A stretch of 10,729 nucleotides of DNA from DATEXQ01 sp035256745 (GTDB taxonomy: Bacteria > Patescibacteriota > Microgenomatia > UBA8517), in contig DATEXQ010000006.1 of assembly GCA_035256745.1 (NCBI GenBank), positions 1 through 10,729 on the forward strand. The letters are read 5' to 3'. This document shows, piece by piece, positions 1 to 7,317 of this stretch (its first letter is position 1; each line of letters opens with the position of its first letter). The notes under the pieces were generated by a model. It saw only the letters and a list, made by a program, of their open reading frames with translations, was not told the origin of the DNA and did not search any database. Made by a program: the position numbers and the translations under genes.

Positions 1-42
1 TTGCGGACTTGAAGGTTGTGAGTTCGACTCTCACCGGACGCA
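1..42 (+). tRNA. tRNA-Arg, 3' part (anticodon probably GCG)
   Basis: The window opens inside a tRNA. Bases 18-34 form a T arm (stem GTGAG/CTCAC, loop TTCGACT). Bases 35-41 (CGGACGC) are the 3' acceptor strand and A42 the discriminator, with no CCA encoded. Counting back through a 5-nt variable loop (13-17) and the 3' anticodon stem (8-12) makes bases 1-7 the anticodon loop TTGCGGA, which reads GCG (Arg). The acceptor strand resembles bacterial tRNA-Arg (CGGAxGCA). The 5' half lies outside, so the anticodon stem cannot be checked. Confidence 0.72.
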
Positions 43-48
43 CTTTAG

Positions 49-135
49 GGAGGGTTGGCTGAGTGGTTTATGGCGCGGGTTTCGAAAACCCGTGGACGAA
101 AGTCCTCACAGGTTCGAATCCTGTACCCTCCGCCA
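49..135 (+). tRNA. tRNA-Ser(CGA)
   Basis: Complete class II tRNA. The acceptor GGAGGGT (49-55) pairs with ACCCTCC (125-131), G132 is the discriminator, and CCA is encoded at 133-135. The anticodon stem CGGGT/ACCCG (76-80, 88-92) encloses loop TTCGAAA with anticodon CGA at 83-85, reading TCG codons. A long variable arm (about 94-107) and a T arm with loop TTCGAAT complete the serine identity. It is the only one of the tRNAs here with genome-encoded CCA. It starts 6 nt after the preceding tRNA and ends 8 nt before a coding region, so the tRNAs and that gene are probably co-transcribed. Confidence 0.96.
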
Positions 136-143
136 AAAAAAAT

Positions 144-608
144 ATGAAAACAAACTTAGTACTAATATCAGGAGCTGTTGTTTTTAGAAGACTTAAAAAC
201 GGCAAAGAGCTTTGGTTGTGTGTAAAACTAAGCAAGGATTCTGATTGGGAGATGCCCAAAGTATTAGTCAGAAAGGGAGAGTCTTCTGTTAGGGCGGCTA
301 TAAGATATATGGCAGAATCGGGTGGTATGAATGCTAAAGTTTTGGAAGAGGTAGGAAGAATGGGGGGTTCAACAGTGGTTGGCGGCAAGGTAATTCCCAG
401 ACGATATATTTATTATTTGATGATGGAAAGGTCGCCTGGTGAAAATTTAAGCATAGATGAAATGGTCTGGCATGATTTGAAAAAAACCCAGAAGATGTTG
501 GCTTTGAAAAAAGAAAAAGAGATGTTAAAACAGGCAAGTAAAGTATTAAAGGAATGGAGAAAAAAAAGAGCACAAAAAAGCATAAATAATAGGGTTAAAA
601 CAAAATAG
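144..608 (+). CDS. Nudix-fold protein with a degenerate Nudix box
   Basis: This 154-aa protein has the start of a Nudix hydrolase fold: strands at residues 4-15 and 22-30, then a Nudix-box-like segment at residues 40-62 and a further strand region at 80-95. Against the consensus GX5EX7REUXEEXGU, E46, R54, M56, E58 and G61 are kept. The leading Gly is V40, and the two Glu of the metal site are replaced by Y55 and S59. Nudix enzymes normally cleave nucleoside diphosphate compounds with Mg2+; losing those Glu argues for weak, altered or absent catalysis, or a binding role. The C-terminus (about 113-154) is a lysine-rich helix. ATG 144 is chosen because an upstream in-frame GTG lies inside tRNA-Ser(CGA). 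There is no Shine-Dalgarno, and only 8 nt separate it from the tRNA, so tRNA 3' processing would leave a nearly leaderless mRNA. Fold call fairly firm, activity doubtful. Confidence 0.8.
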   Translation: MKTNLVLISGAVVFRRLKNGKELWLCVKLSKDSDWEMPKVLVRKGESSVRAAIRYMAESGGMNAKVLEEVGRMGGSTVVGGKVIPRRYIYYLMMERSPGENLSIDEMVWHDLKKTQKMLALKKEKEMLKQASKVLKEWRKKRAQKSINNRVKTK

Positions 609-631
609 AAAGGTAAAACTTCTTCCGATAT

Positions 632-719
632 GGTGAGGTGCGAGAGTGGTTTAATCGACACGATTGGAGATCGTGCATCCCGCCTAGCGGGATCGAGGGT
701 TCGAATCCCTCCCTCACCG
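632..719 (+). tRNA. tRNA-Ser(GGA)
   Basis: Complete class II tRNA. The acceptor GGTGAGG (632-638) pairs with CCTCACC (712-718), discriminator G719. The anticodon stem CACGA/TCGTG (659-663, 671-675) encloses TTGGAGA with anticodon GGA at 666-668, reading TCC and TCT. The long variable arm contains the strong stem CCCGC/GCGGG around 679-691, and the T arm is GAGGG/CCCTC with loop TTCGAAT. The bases after the discriminator are CAGG, so CCA is not encoded. It lies 23 nt after the Nudix gene stop on the same strand. Confidence 0.96.
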
Positions 720-793
720 CAGGAAAATTTTTAATAGTCTTCGTCATGTTTTTCTTGCCTAAGGCGTGTATTCATCTTTTCTTCGGGTAAGTT

Positions 794-802
794 TGATATA
801 AT
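794..802 (+). promoter_or_regulatory. extended -10 promoter of dnaG
   Basis: TGATATAAT is a perfect -10 hexamer (797-802) with the TGn extension. There is no convincing -35 box at 16-18 nt, which an extended -10 can tolerate. The usual 7-nt offset puts the transcription start at about 809, two bases before the dnaG ATG at 811. No Shine-Dalgarno is present between them, so the mRNA is probably leaderless. Confidence 0.65.
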
Positions 803-810
803 CTGGATAA

Positions 811-3786
811 ATGGACCAAGTTGACGAAGTAAAACAAAAGACAGATATAGTATCGATAATTTCGGGCTACATAGAATTGAAAAAGGCAGGCAGGAATTAT
901 AAGGCTCTATGCCCCTTTCATGGAGAGAAAACCCCTTCTTTTATGGTTTCTCCCGAGCTTCAAATCTATAAATGCTTTGGCTGTTTTCCTCCTAATGAGC
1001 GTGTAAAAACACCTTTTGGTTATCACAGAATAAAAAATATCAAAGCTGGGAGTTATGTTGTTTCTGGTAAGGGAAATTTCAAAAAAGTGTTAACGACTCA
1101 CAAACGAAATTATGCAGGAAAAATAGTAAGCATTAAACTGAATCAATTGACTGAGATTGTGAACATAACTGAGGATCATATGGTATATGTAGTTGGTGGA
1201 AGACCCCTGTATAAGTATGGTTATAAATATCTTTCAAAAAGACTTAATTCTTATAAGAAATTACCTAAAGATTTAAGACAGAAGAAAATTTGGCGCTATT
1301 TTCCTTTAGAAAAAGTACAAGCCCGAGTGCTTAGGAAGGGTATGACTCTTCTTTATCCTGTAGATATGTCAATAAACGAAATTAAGCAGGTAAATTTAAC
1401 TGACTATATCACAAAAACGTGGCCAGCTCATGGAACCAAACCGATAACAACTCCGTTAACAATACTGGTTAATAGTAATTTCTTGAAGTTGTTGGGTTAC
1501 TATATTGCAGAAGGTAGTAATCACAGGGCATACATTAGGTTTAGTTTAGGAAGCCACGAAGAGGATTTTGCTAATGAAATAGTACGACTTGTTAAAAAAG
1601 TATTTTTGCTAGAAGCAAAGATATACAGAAGAAATCAAAAAGGAAAAACTGGAATTGAAGTAACAGCATGTAATTCAATAATTGCTAATATCTTTGGTAA
1701 CTTCTGTGGTAAAGGAGCCAGTAATAAACACATACCTTTTATACTTCAGAAGTTAGAAAAGTCTAAAGAACTGGTTCTCTTGGAAGCCATCTTCAAGGGA
1801 GATGGGTTTGAAAGAAGACAAAGAAAATCTTCATGCACAAGAAAACATATAACGACCGTATCGAGAATACTGGCAGAACAGTTAACAGATATTCTACTAA
1901 GAAATGGATACTATCCTTCTAGAAATGTTCAAAATGAAAAAGTTGATAAAAAGGATGTTCACCATGGGATTGCCTATACCGTTTCCTGGTCGACAAACCC
2001 GTTAGTAGCAAAACGTAGACACCTTTATGTCGACGAGAACAATAACATTTATTGGCTGTTGTCGATAAAAGATATTGGGCATAGAAACTATATGGGAGTT
2101 GTTCATAACTTGACAGTTGAGGGTGACCACTCATATATAGCAAACACTTTTTCTGTAGCTAATTGCGGTGAATCGGGAGACGTATTTTCTTTTTTGGAAA
2201 AATACGAAGGAATGGAATTCGGTGAAGCTTTAAAATTTTTAGCCGATAAAGTAGGAATTAAACTTAAACCTCTTCACCCTGGTCAATTTGGAGAAAAAGA
2301 AAGATTTTTTGAAATAAATAGAATAGCTTCTAAGTTTTACAATTATGTTTTACTCAATCACCCCGCAGGAAAAGAGGCTCTTAAATATTTAACAAGAGAA
2401 AGGGGATTAAAAATTGATATTTTGAAAAAGTTTCAACTAGGATTTTCCCCCTATAAGGAGGATGCATTAGCCAAGGTTCTTATTAAAAGAAAATATCAGG
2501 AGTCAGAACTCATTAATGGCGGATTGGTCTATAGAGGAAGGGGACTTGTTGATAGATTTTCGGGAAGAGTAATTTTTCCCTTATTTGACCATAGAAGTAA
2601 TGTTGTAGGTTTTGCCGGAAGAATTCTTCCCAAAGACGATAAAGGGGATAGGGCAAAGTACATAAATTCTCCGGAAACTCCCGTTTATCACAAATCAAGA
2701 GTTTTATATGGTTTGGATTTGGCAAAAGCGGAAATTAAAAGATCAAAAGAAGTAGTTATTGTCGAAGGAGAATTGGACATGATTTCTTCTTGGCAGGCAG
2801 GAATTAAAAATGTAGTAGCTATAAAAGGTAGTGCCCTAACCGATGAGCAAATAGGTTTGATAAGTAGGTTTGCCGAAAAATTGACTTTAGCTCTTGATAG
2901 CGATTTTGCAGGAGACGTTGCCGCAAAAAAAGGAATTGCATCAGCATTCGGAAGCGGAATTGAAGTAAAAGTTGCAAGTTTGGATGATTTTAAGGATCCG
3001 GATGAAATGGCTAGAAAAAACCCTGCTGGATTAATTAGAAGTTTGGAAAAAGCCGTTGGAATTTGGGATTTTTTTATTAACTCTGTTTTTACAAAATATG
3101 ATTTAAAAACTGGAGAAGGAACAAGAAAAATAAGCAAAGAAATAGTTCCTATTCTTTCATCAATTCCTGATAGAATAGTACAAGCTCATTATATAGAAAT
3201 AGTTGCGGATAAGCTTAGTGTTCCCATTTCTGCAGTATCAGATGAAGTACTAAAAACTAAACCAGTCTTGTCGGTTGGTAAGGAAAAGGGAGAAGAAGTA
3301 AAACCTGAAGAGAAAAAAACCAGACGCGAGCTTTTGGAAGAAAGATTGATGATTTTGACACTGCAGACAAAACCTAAACTTCTCTTTGAAGGAAATCGTA
3401 GTAAATTAATAAGAGGAAGGTTAAACCAAAGATTAATAGAAGAAGTAGAAAAGTATTTAAATAAAAATAAAGAATTTGATACTTCCGGTTTTTCAGAAAA
3501 ACTTCCCAAGGAGCTTTTTGACGGTTTCTCAAAAATAATATTAAGCGATATAGAGGAAGAAATTGCTCGTGACGCTGAAAAGTTGGAGAAAGAGATTAAA
3601 TTAGTAGAAAGAGAAATTAAAATTTTAGATATTAAGGATGAGGTTACCCAACTTACCAATAAAATTACAGAGTATGAAAAACTTAGAGAGAAAGAGAAGT
3701 TGCAGAAAGCTAAGGAAGAGTTTTCTCTTCTTACCAGGAAGCTAAATGAACTTGAAGAAAGTGAGGATAAAGGTATAATTCTTTAA
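811..3786 (+). CDS. dnaG: DNA primase DnaG (precursor containing an intein)
   Basis: DnaG makes the RNA primers for DNA replication, working with the replicative helicase. The 991-aa precursor contains an in-frame intein (residues 58-451); removing it leaves 597 aa, the normal DnaG length. The joined exteins give a standard CHC2 zinc finger: C34, H37, C55 and C452, with the order CPFH...CFG|CGESGD. The catalytic core follows, with Toprim motifs EGELD (residues 652-656; E652 and D656) and DSDFAG (696-701; D696 and D698). The C-terminal part (from about 850) is charged and ends in a predicted coiled coil (about 915-985), where the helicase-binding domain normally sits; it looks divergent. ATG 811 gives the conserved N-terminus and directly follows an extended -10 box. 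rpoD begins 14 nt after the stop, as in the classical rpsU-dnaG-rpoD operon, here without rpsU. Active primase depends on protein splicing restoring the zinc finger. Confidence 0.97.
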   Translation: MDQVDEVKQKTDIVSIISGYIELKKAGRNYKALCPFHGEKTPSFMVSPELQIYKCFGCFPPNERVKTPFGYHRIKNIKAGSYVVSGKGNFKKVLTTHKRNYAGKIVSIKLNQLTEIVNITEDHMVYVVGGRPLYKYGYKYLSKRLNSYKKLPKDLRQKKIWRYFPLEKVQARVLRKGMTLLYPVDMSINEIKQVNLTDYITKTWPAHGTKPITTPLTILVNSNFLKLLGYYIAEGSNHRAYIRFSLGSHEEDFANEIVRLVKKVFLLEAKIYRRNQKGKTGIEVTACNSIIANIFGNFCGKGASNKHIPFILQKLEKSKELVLLEAIFKGDGFERRQRKSSCTRKHITTVSRILAEQLTDILLRNGYYPSRNVQNEKVDKKDVHHGIAYTVSWSTNPLVAKRRHLYVDENNNIYWLLSIKDIGHRNYMGVVHNLTVEGDHSYIANTFSVANCGESGDVFSFLEKYEGMEFGEALKFLADKVGIKLKPLHPGQFGEKERFFEINRIASKFYNYVLLNHPAGKEALKYLTRERGLKIDILKKFQLGFSPYKEDALAKVLIKRKYQESELINGGLVYRGRGLVDRFSGRVIFPLFDHRSNVVGFAGRILPKDDKGDRAKYINSPETPVYHKSRVLYGLDLAKAEIKRSKEVVIVEGELDMISSWQAGIKNVVAIKGSALTDEQIGLISRFAEKLTLALDSDFAGDVAAKKGIASAFGSGIEVKVASLDDFKDPDEMARKNPAGLIRSLEKAVGIWDFFINSVFTKYDLKTGEGTRKISKEIVPILSSIPDRIVQAHYIEIVADKLSVPISAVSDEVLKTKPVLSVGKEKGEEVKPEEKKTRRELLEERLMILTLQTKPKLLFEGNRSKLIRGRLNQRLIEEVEKYLNKNKEFDTSGFSEKLPKELFDGFSKIILSDIEEEIARDAEKLEKEIKLVEREIKILDIKDEVTQLTNKITEYEKLREKEKLQKAKEEFSLLTRKLNELEESEDKGIIL
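982..2163 (+). mobile_element. DnaG intein with LAGLIDADG homing endonuclease
   Basis: A 394-aa intein, precursor residues 58-451. It begins with Cys58 (block A: CFPPNERVKT, then KNIKAGSYVV). Block B is NITEDH at 118-123, with the usual Thr and His. The block C-like LAGLIDADG motif LLGYYIAEG is at 227-235 (acidic E234), and the second motif, LLEAIFKGDG, ends near 332 (acidic D331). Block F is HNLTVEGDHSYIA at 432-444, with H440. It ends Val-Ala-Asn451 followed by Cys452 as the +1 nucleophile. The penultimate residue is Ala where His is usual; natural inteins with other residues there do splice. Both endonuclease acidic residues are present, so homing activity looks intact. GC content is similar to the surrounding dnaG, so it gives no composition sign of recent arrival. 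Boundaries are fixed by the DnaG zinc finger (YKCFG|CGESGD) and are very secure. Confidence 0.95.
3752..3779 (+). promoter_or_regulatory. probable internal promoter for rpoD
   Basis: TTGAAG (3752-3757), a 16-nt spacer, and a perfect TATAAT (3774-3779) lie within the last codons of dnaG. The start site would be about 3786, giving rpoD a 15-nt leader that still contains its AAAGGA ribosome site. A separate rpoD promoter near the end of dnaG also occurs in the E. coli macromolecular synthesis operon. The site lies in coding sequence, so chance is not excluded. Confidence 0.5.
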
Positions 3787-3800
3787 AGAAGAAAGGAAAA

Positions 3801-4886
3801 ATGACCATGCAAAGAAAAAGAGTAGTTGAACTTATAAAAAAAGGAAGAGACCAGGGATTTTTAACCCAGGATGATATTTTGGAAATTTTCCCGGATGCGG
3901 AAGACAGGGTGAACGAACTTGACGAGCTTTATGAAAAACTATTGGCTGAAAATGTTGATGTTTTTGAATCAATTGCTGTTGAGGAAACAGATACGGAAGA
4001 AAAAGCAAGAGAGAAATTGGAAAGGGAAATTGAACTTCTTTCCAAACTTGAAGGAGCAGAAACAACCGATCCCGTTCGTCAATACTTAAGGGAAATCGGA
4101 AAAGTCCCCCTTCTTTTGGCTGAGGACGAAGTCGAATTGGCAAAACTTTACGAAAAAGCAGATAAAAAAGCCAAAGACAAACTTACGGAAAGCAATTTGA
4201 GATTGGTAGTATCGATTGCAAAAAAATACATAGGTAGAGGATTATCTTTGCTTGATTTAATTCAGGAAGGAAATCAGGGATTAATTAGGGCGGTGGAAAA
4301 ATACGATTGGAGGAAGGGTTATAAATTTTCAACTTACGCAACATGGTGGATAAGACAGGCAATAACAAGAGCCATAGCCGACCAGGCAAGAACCATAAGA
4401 ATTCCTGTCCATATGGTCGAAACAATCAACAAACTTTACAGAACCTCACGAAGATTGATGCAGACTTTGGGTCGTGAACCCACACCGGAAGAAATAGGAG
4501 AAGAGTTAGAGTTGGATCCCGATAGGGTAAGGGAAATTTTCAAGATTGCACAAGACGTAACTTCGTTGGAAGCACCAGTCGGTGAGGATCAGGAAAGCCA
4601 GTTGGGGGATTTTATACCCGATGAAAATTCCCTTTCGCCAGTTGACCAGGCTTCTAAACAGCTTTTAAAGGATCATCTGGATGAAGTTTTAAAAACTTTG
4701 TCAGACAGGGAAGCAAAAGTATTAAAGCTTCGATTCGGGTTAGAGGGAAATAAACAAATGACTTTGGAAGAAGTGGGTAAGGTTTTTGGCGTAACAAGAG
4801 AAAGAATTAGGCAGATTGAAGCAAAAGCTCTCCGCAAGTTAAAACATCCCTCAAGAAGAAAAAAACTCCAAGATTATTTGGATTAG
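3801..4886 (+). CDS. rpoD: primary sigma factor RpoD (sigma-70)
   Basis: This 361-aa protein is the housekeeping sigma factor that directs RNA polymerase to -10/-35 promoters. A compact region 1.1-like N-terminus is seen at about 8-56, and region 1.2 at about 90-116 (DPVRQYLREIG). Region 2 spans about 132-206, with the hallmark LDLIQEGNQGLIRAVEKYD, then the -10 recognition helix around YATWWIRQAITRAI (179-192). Region 3 is at about 207-285, and region 4 at 297-352, with the helix-turn-helix VTRERIRQIEAKALRKLKHP. The large non-conserved insertion of E. coli sigma-70 is absent. AAAGGA at 3792-3797 is only 3 nt from ATG 3801 but 9 nt from the in-frame ATG at 3807, so the real start may be the second Met. 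The stop overlaps by 4 bp the stop of the gene on the other strand, so no separate terminator fits between them. Confidence 0.98.
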   Translation: MTMQRKRVVELIKKGRDQGFLTQDDILEIFPDAEDRVNELDELYEKLLAENVDVFESIAVEETDTEEKAREKLEREIELLSKLEGAETTDPVRQYLREIGKVPLLLAEDEVELAKLYEKADKKAKDKLTESNLRLVVSIAKKYIGRGLSLLDLIQEGNQGLIRAVEKYDWRKGYKFSTYATWWIRQAITRAIADQARTIRIPVHMVETINKLYRTSRRLMQTLGREPTPEEIGEELELDPDRVREIFKIAQDVTSLEAPVGEDQESQLGDFIPDENSLSPVDQASKQLLKDHLDEVLKTLSDREAKVLKLRFGLEGNKQMTLEEVGKVFGVTRERIRQIEAKALRKLKHPSRRKKLQDYLD

Positions 4887-5269
4887 TACTTTAAACTTTT
4901 GAAAAAATCAATTATTGCAGCATCTCCTGTAATACATTTTCCATCCGGAGTAAAAAGAAGAGGCACTCCCAAATTAGATTGATTAATCTTGCAATATGCC
5001 CCCCTTTCTTTCAAAAGTTTGGCATTGGCAGCATTTTTCCATATCTCTTTTTTGTCGATACTTACTTTATCCTTCCCCTCCCAAGTTGTAAGAAATTCTT
5101 CAACATTGACACAGTGAGGACATCCATCTCCCCAGAAATATTCATAGGATGCGGGAAGAGGGGGAGGAGTCGAAACAGAAGATGTATTTTGTTTCTTGGT
5201 AAAAAGAAAAATACCTCCAACAATTATTACTAAACTAATAATGCCGATTAAAATTGGGAATTTTTTCAT
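4883..5269 (-). CDS. membrane-anchored thioredoxin-like protein (CPHC)
   Basis: 128 aa. Residues 5-23 form one hydrophobic segment, probably an uncleaved signal anchor, followed by a Thr/Pro-rich linker (about 28-40) and a small thioredoxin/glutaredoxin-like domain outside the membrane. The motif FWGDGCPHC puts the redox pair at C50 and C53. GVP at 101-103 supplies the expected cis-Pro next to the active site. Two more cysteines, C93 and C112, could form a structural or second redox disulfide. The role is probably thiol-disulfide exchange at the cell surface; direction and partner are unknown. ATG 5269 gives the natural anchor (MKKFPIL); an in-frame extension to 5365 runs into the preceding gene. 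The start is 5 nt after the stop of the 152-aa gene, with no Shine-Dalgarno, suggesting translational coupling. The gene converges on rpoD with overlapping stop codons. Confidence 0.85.
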   Translation of the reverse strand: MKKFPILIGIISLVIIVGGIFLFTKKQNTSSVSTPPPLPASYEYFWGDGCPHCVNVEEFLTTWEGKDKVSIDKKEIWKNAANAKLLKERGAYCKINQSNLGVPLLFTPDGKCITGDAAIIDFFKSLKY

Positions 5270-5274
5270 ATTAT

Positions 5275-5733
5275 TTATCTTTGAACTGTTTTCCCGGTTG
5301 CTTGGTCGTAGCATTCGGGAATAAGAGTTTTGGGAAAAGAAGGATAGTTGGTTAAACTTGAGCAAAGTATTACACCATTGCCGTCTGCAACTATTTCCCA
5401 GACACCATTCACTTTAGCTGCAAAAAAATAACCACCACCGCCTTGTGCTGATGCAGTTCCGCTTGCATAAGTTCCGTCGTTGGTGGATACGGTTACCGTA
5501 ATCCCATCACTTTCTTTCCAATTATTTTTCTTAAATAAAGCTTGTTTAATGAGCTCATTATCACTTTCTCCTTTTACAGTCGAAATGGGAGATGGTGATG
5601 GCGGTCGTGGTGTCGATGTTGAAACAGGAGAAGGTGTAATTTCTTTGGTATTTTGTTTACCGAAAAAGTAAGCACCTACTGCTACTCCTCCTATGATTAT
5701 CATGACAAGAATTCCCAGAAGAAAATTTTTCAT
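5275..5733 (-). CDS. membrane-anchored extracytoplasmic protein, function unknown
   Basis: 152 aa, no named family recognised with confidence. Residues 4-24 form a single hydrophobic anchor (Lys and Asn before it), followed by a Ser/Thr/Pro-rich linker (about 31-52, PRPPSPSP) typical of a surface stalk. The globular part (about 58-145) opens with a helix (NELIKQALFKKNNW) and continues with probable beta strands, including GGGGYFFAAKVNGVWEIVADG. C124 and C141 flank NYPSFPKTLIPE and could form a disulfide. The next gene, 5 nt downstream, is an anchored CPHC thioredoxin-like protein with the same anchor-plus-linker layout. The pair probably forms one operon, and the thioredoxin-like protein might act on this disulfide; that link is inference. 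ATG 5733 lies 6 nt after a TGTTATAAT box, so the mRNA is probably leaderless. Confidence 0.8.
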   Translation of the reverse strand: MKNFLLGILVMIIIGGVAVGAYFFGKQNTKEITPSPVSTSTPRPPSPSPISTVKGESDNELIKQALFKKNNWKESDGITVTVSTNDGTYASGTASAQGGGGYFFAAKVNGVWEIVADGNGVILCSSLTNYPSFPKTLIPECYDQATGKTVQR

Positions 5734-5739
5734 ATTCAG

Positions 5740-5748
5740 ATTATAACA
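5740..5748 (-). promoter_or_regulatory. extended -10 promoter of the 152-aa gene
   Basis: Read on the minus strand this is TGTTATAAT, a perfect -10 with the TGn extension. Six bases separate the hexamer from the ATG at 5733, so a start site 7 nt downstream falls on the A of the ATG. No convincing -35 box or Shine-Dalgarno is present. It lies in the 21-nt gap between the permease stop and this gene. Confidence 0.6.
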
Positions 5749-5754
5749 TCTTTA

Positions 5755-7251
5755 TTAAATCGTTAATAAACCGACCAGTCCCACAATTAATACATAAACA
5801 AGACAAGGTATTATAACCCCTTTTAATATTTTTCTTTCTTCATTTTTTAAACCGACAACTGCTTCAGTAGCTATAATATCTGCCAAGGCGATCATATTAC
5901 CGGCAGCAGCTCCCACCAAAGCAAGAGCCAATATTTTACCAACATTTAAACCAACCTCTTTAGCAGCGAGTGCAAGAAAGTTTCCAAACATTAAGTTTGA
6001 AATGGTCGCACTTCCTGTTATAAAGCTTCCGAAAGCTCCAATTATAGGAGCCCATAGAGGTAAAAATGCATTTTTAAAACCTAAAGCTATAACTCCAAGC
6101 ATTGAAGGGAATTGGGAAAAATTGTGGCCGGAATTAATCATAAGTTGTGCAACCCCCGACATAAAAACAATTACCAAGAAGGGCTCTATTGTCCTTCGCA
6201 TTGCAATTTTCAAGGTTGTAAATAGAATATTTTCTGCCTTGCTAAAAAATATTGCCACGGGTATACCTACCAAAATAAAAGCAAACCCTGGATTAAAAAA
6301 ACTTATTGAGTGTTTAATTATTAAGGGGACAGAAATACTTATTGGAGCAAGAAAGAATTTACCCAATACCAAAAGAATAATTAGAACGGCATAGGGAATA
6401 ATAATCTTAGTTAAGGGTAAAAGTTTTTCGGGAGGTTTTATTGGATGTGGATCCTCAACATTTTTGGGAATGAATATTTTTAGCTTTGTAGTTATCAGTA
6501 CGAGAAGAATTGCAATAACAGCTCCTATAATAGAAGGAAATTCCTGGCCTAAAAATACTGTCAATAACGAGGGAATTACAAATGCAATCCCAGTCCAAAC
6601 GGCGAAAGGAAGACCTTCTAAAAATTGTTTTTTACTATTTTTTTCTTTGGCAACCAAAATCCAAAGTATAAAAACTGGAACCAGAAGACCAATTATATTG
6701 TAACGAGCCGCAAATAGAGGAAGCGATGGGGTAGCTAAATCAGAATAACCTACCCGAATAGGAGTTCCGGCTGCTCCGAAAACAGTAGAAGCGCTATTAC
6801 CCAAAAGAGCGATAATAACAGCTGATATGGGAGTTAAACCAATACCCACCAAAAGGGGAGCAACAACTGTCGATGGAGTTCCAAATCCGGCGGTTCCTTC
6901 AAGAAAGTTTTCAAAAAGCCATGCAAGAATAATTACCTGTATTCTGTGGTCTTTAGAAAGAGATTCCAAATAAAAACAGATGTTTTGAATAATATTTAAA
7001 CTTTTTAATACCTCGAGAAAAAATATTGCACCAAAGATTATAAAAAAGATATCAAGAGCGACTAAAAACCCCTTTGTTAATGAACCAACAATATAAACGG
7101 GATATGTTTTCCAAAAAATCAAAGACAGAATAAGAAAAAGAACCAAGGTAATTAAGGAAACCCAAAAGAGTGATGTTCGTTTCCACAGTAAAAGAATTAG
7201 AAAAAGAAAAAAGGGAGTCAAAGATAAAATTACCAAAAGGCTAATATTCAT
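5755..7251 (-). CDS. LctP-family lactate permease homologue
   Basis: 498 aa, almost entirely hydrophobic, with about a dozen membrane segments. The family signature is clear: ENFLEGTAGFGTP at about 114-126, then VAPLLVGIGLTPISAV, then GNSASTVFGAAGTPIRVG at 151-168. This matches the FIEGAAGFGTP and NTAPVAFGALGIP signatures of bacterial L-lactate/glycolate permeases. A second half with GAFGSFITGSATISN and ALALVGAAAGNMIA fits the same family. Members import lactate or related 2-hydroxy acids with protons; in a fermentative cell the direction could be export. The substrate cannot be told from sequence. It is somewhat shorter than typical LctP (about 530-560 aa). ATG 7251 is the only Met near the N-terminus; no Shine-Dalgarno is seen. 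No lactate dehydrogenase or regulator is in the window. Confidence 0.88.
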   Translation of the reverse strand: MNISLLVILSLTPFFLFLILLLWKRTSLFWVSLITLVLFLILSLIFWKTYPVYIVGSLTKGFLVALDIFFIIFGAIFFLEVLKSLNIIQNICFYLESLSKDHRIQVIILAWLFENFLEGTAGFGTPSTVVAPLLVGIGLTPISAVIIALLGNSASTVFGAAGTPIRVGYSDLATPSLPLFAARYNIIGLLVPVFILWILVAKEKNSKKQFLEGLPFAVWTGIAFVIPSLLTVFLGQEFPSIIGAVIAILLVLITTKLKIFIPKNVEDPHPIKPPEKLLPLTKIIIPYAVLIILLVLGKFFLAPISISVPLIIKHSISFFNPGFAFILVGIPVAIFFSKAENILFTTLKIAMRRTIEPFLVIVFMSGVAQLMINSGHNFSQFPSMLGVIALGFKNAFLPLWAPIIGAFGSFITGSATISNLMFGNFLALAAKEVGLNVGKILALALVGAAAGNMIALADIIATEAVVGLKNEERKILKGVIIPCLVYVLIVGLVGLLTI

Positions 7252-7275
7252 AATATAACGTTTCTAATAAAAATT

Positions 7276-7289
7276 AAGAGTTTGCTCTT
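7276..7289. terminator. possible weak bidirectional terminator
   Basis: AAGAG, loop TTTG, CTCTT is followed by a T-rich run in both directions. It lies between the stop of the 47-aa gene (7318) and the start of the permease (7251), both on the minus strand. The stem is only 5 bp, so this is a tentative call. Confidence 0.3.
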
Positions 7290-7317
7290 TATTTTTATTT
7301 AGGGTTAAGAATCTATT

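Noticed and set aside
63..143. A GTG-started N-terminal extension of the Nudix-like protein.
   Set aside because: It would translate tRNA-Ser(CGA); ATG 144 gives the natural start of the fold.
982..2163. The insertion in dnaG as a frameshift, assembly chimera or separate gene.
   Set aside because: The frame stays open throughout, both splice junctions show intein blocks A and F/G, and joined exteins restore a normal 597-aa primase.
5270..5365. A 32-residue extension of the thioredoxin-like protein upstream of MKKFPIL.
   Set aside because: It overlaps the coding region of the preceding gene, is hydrophilic, and would place the membrane anchor internally.
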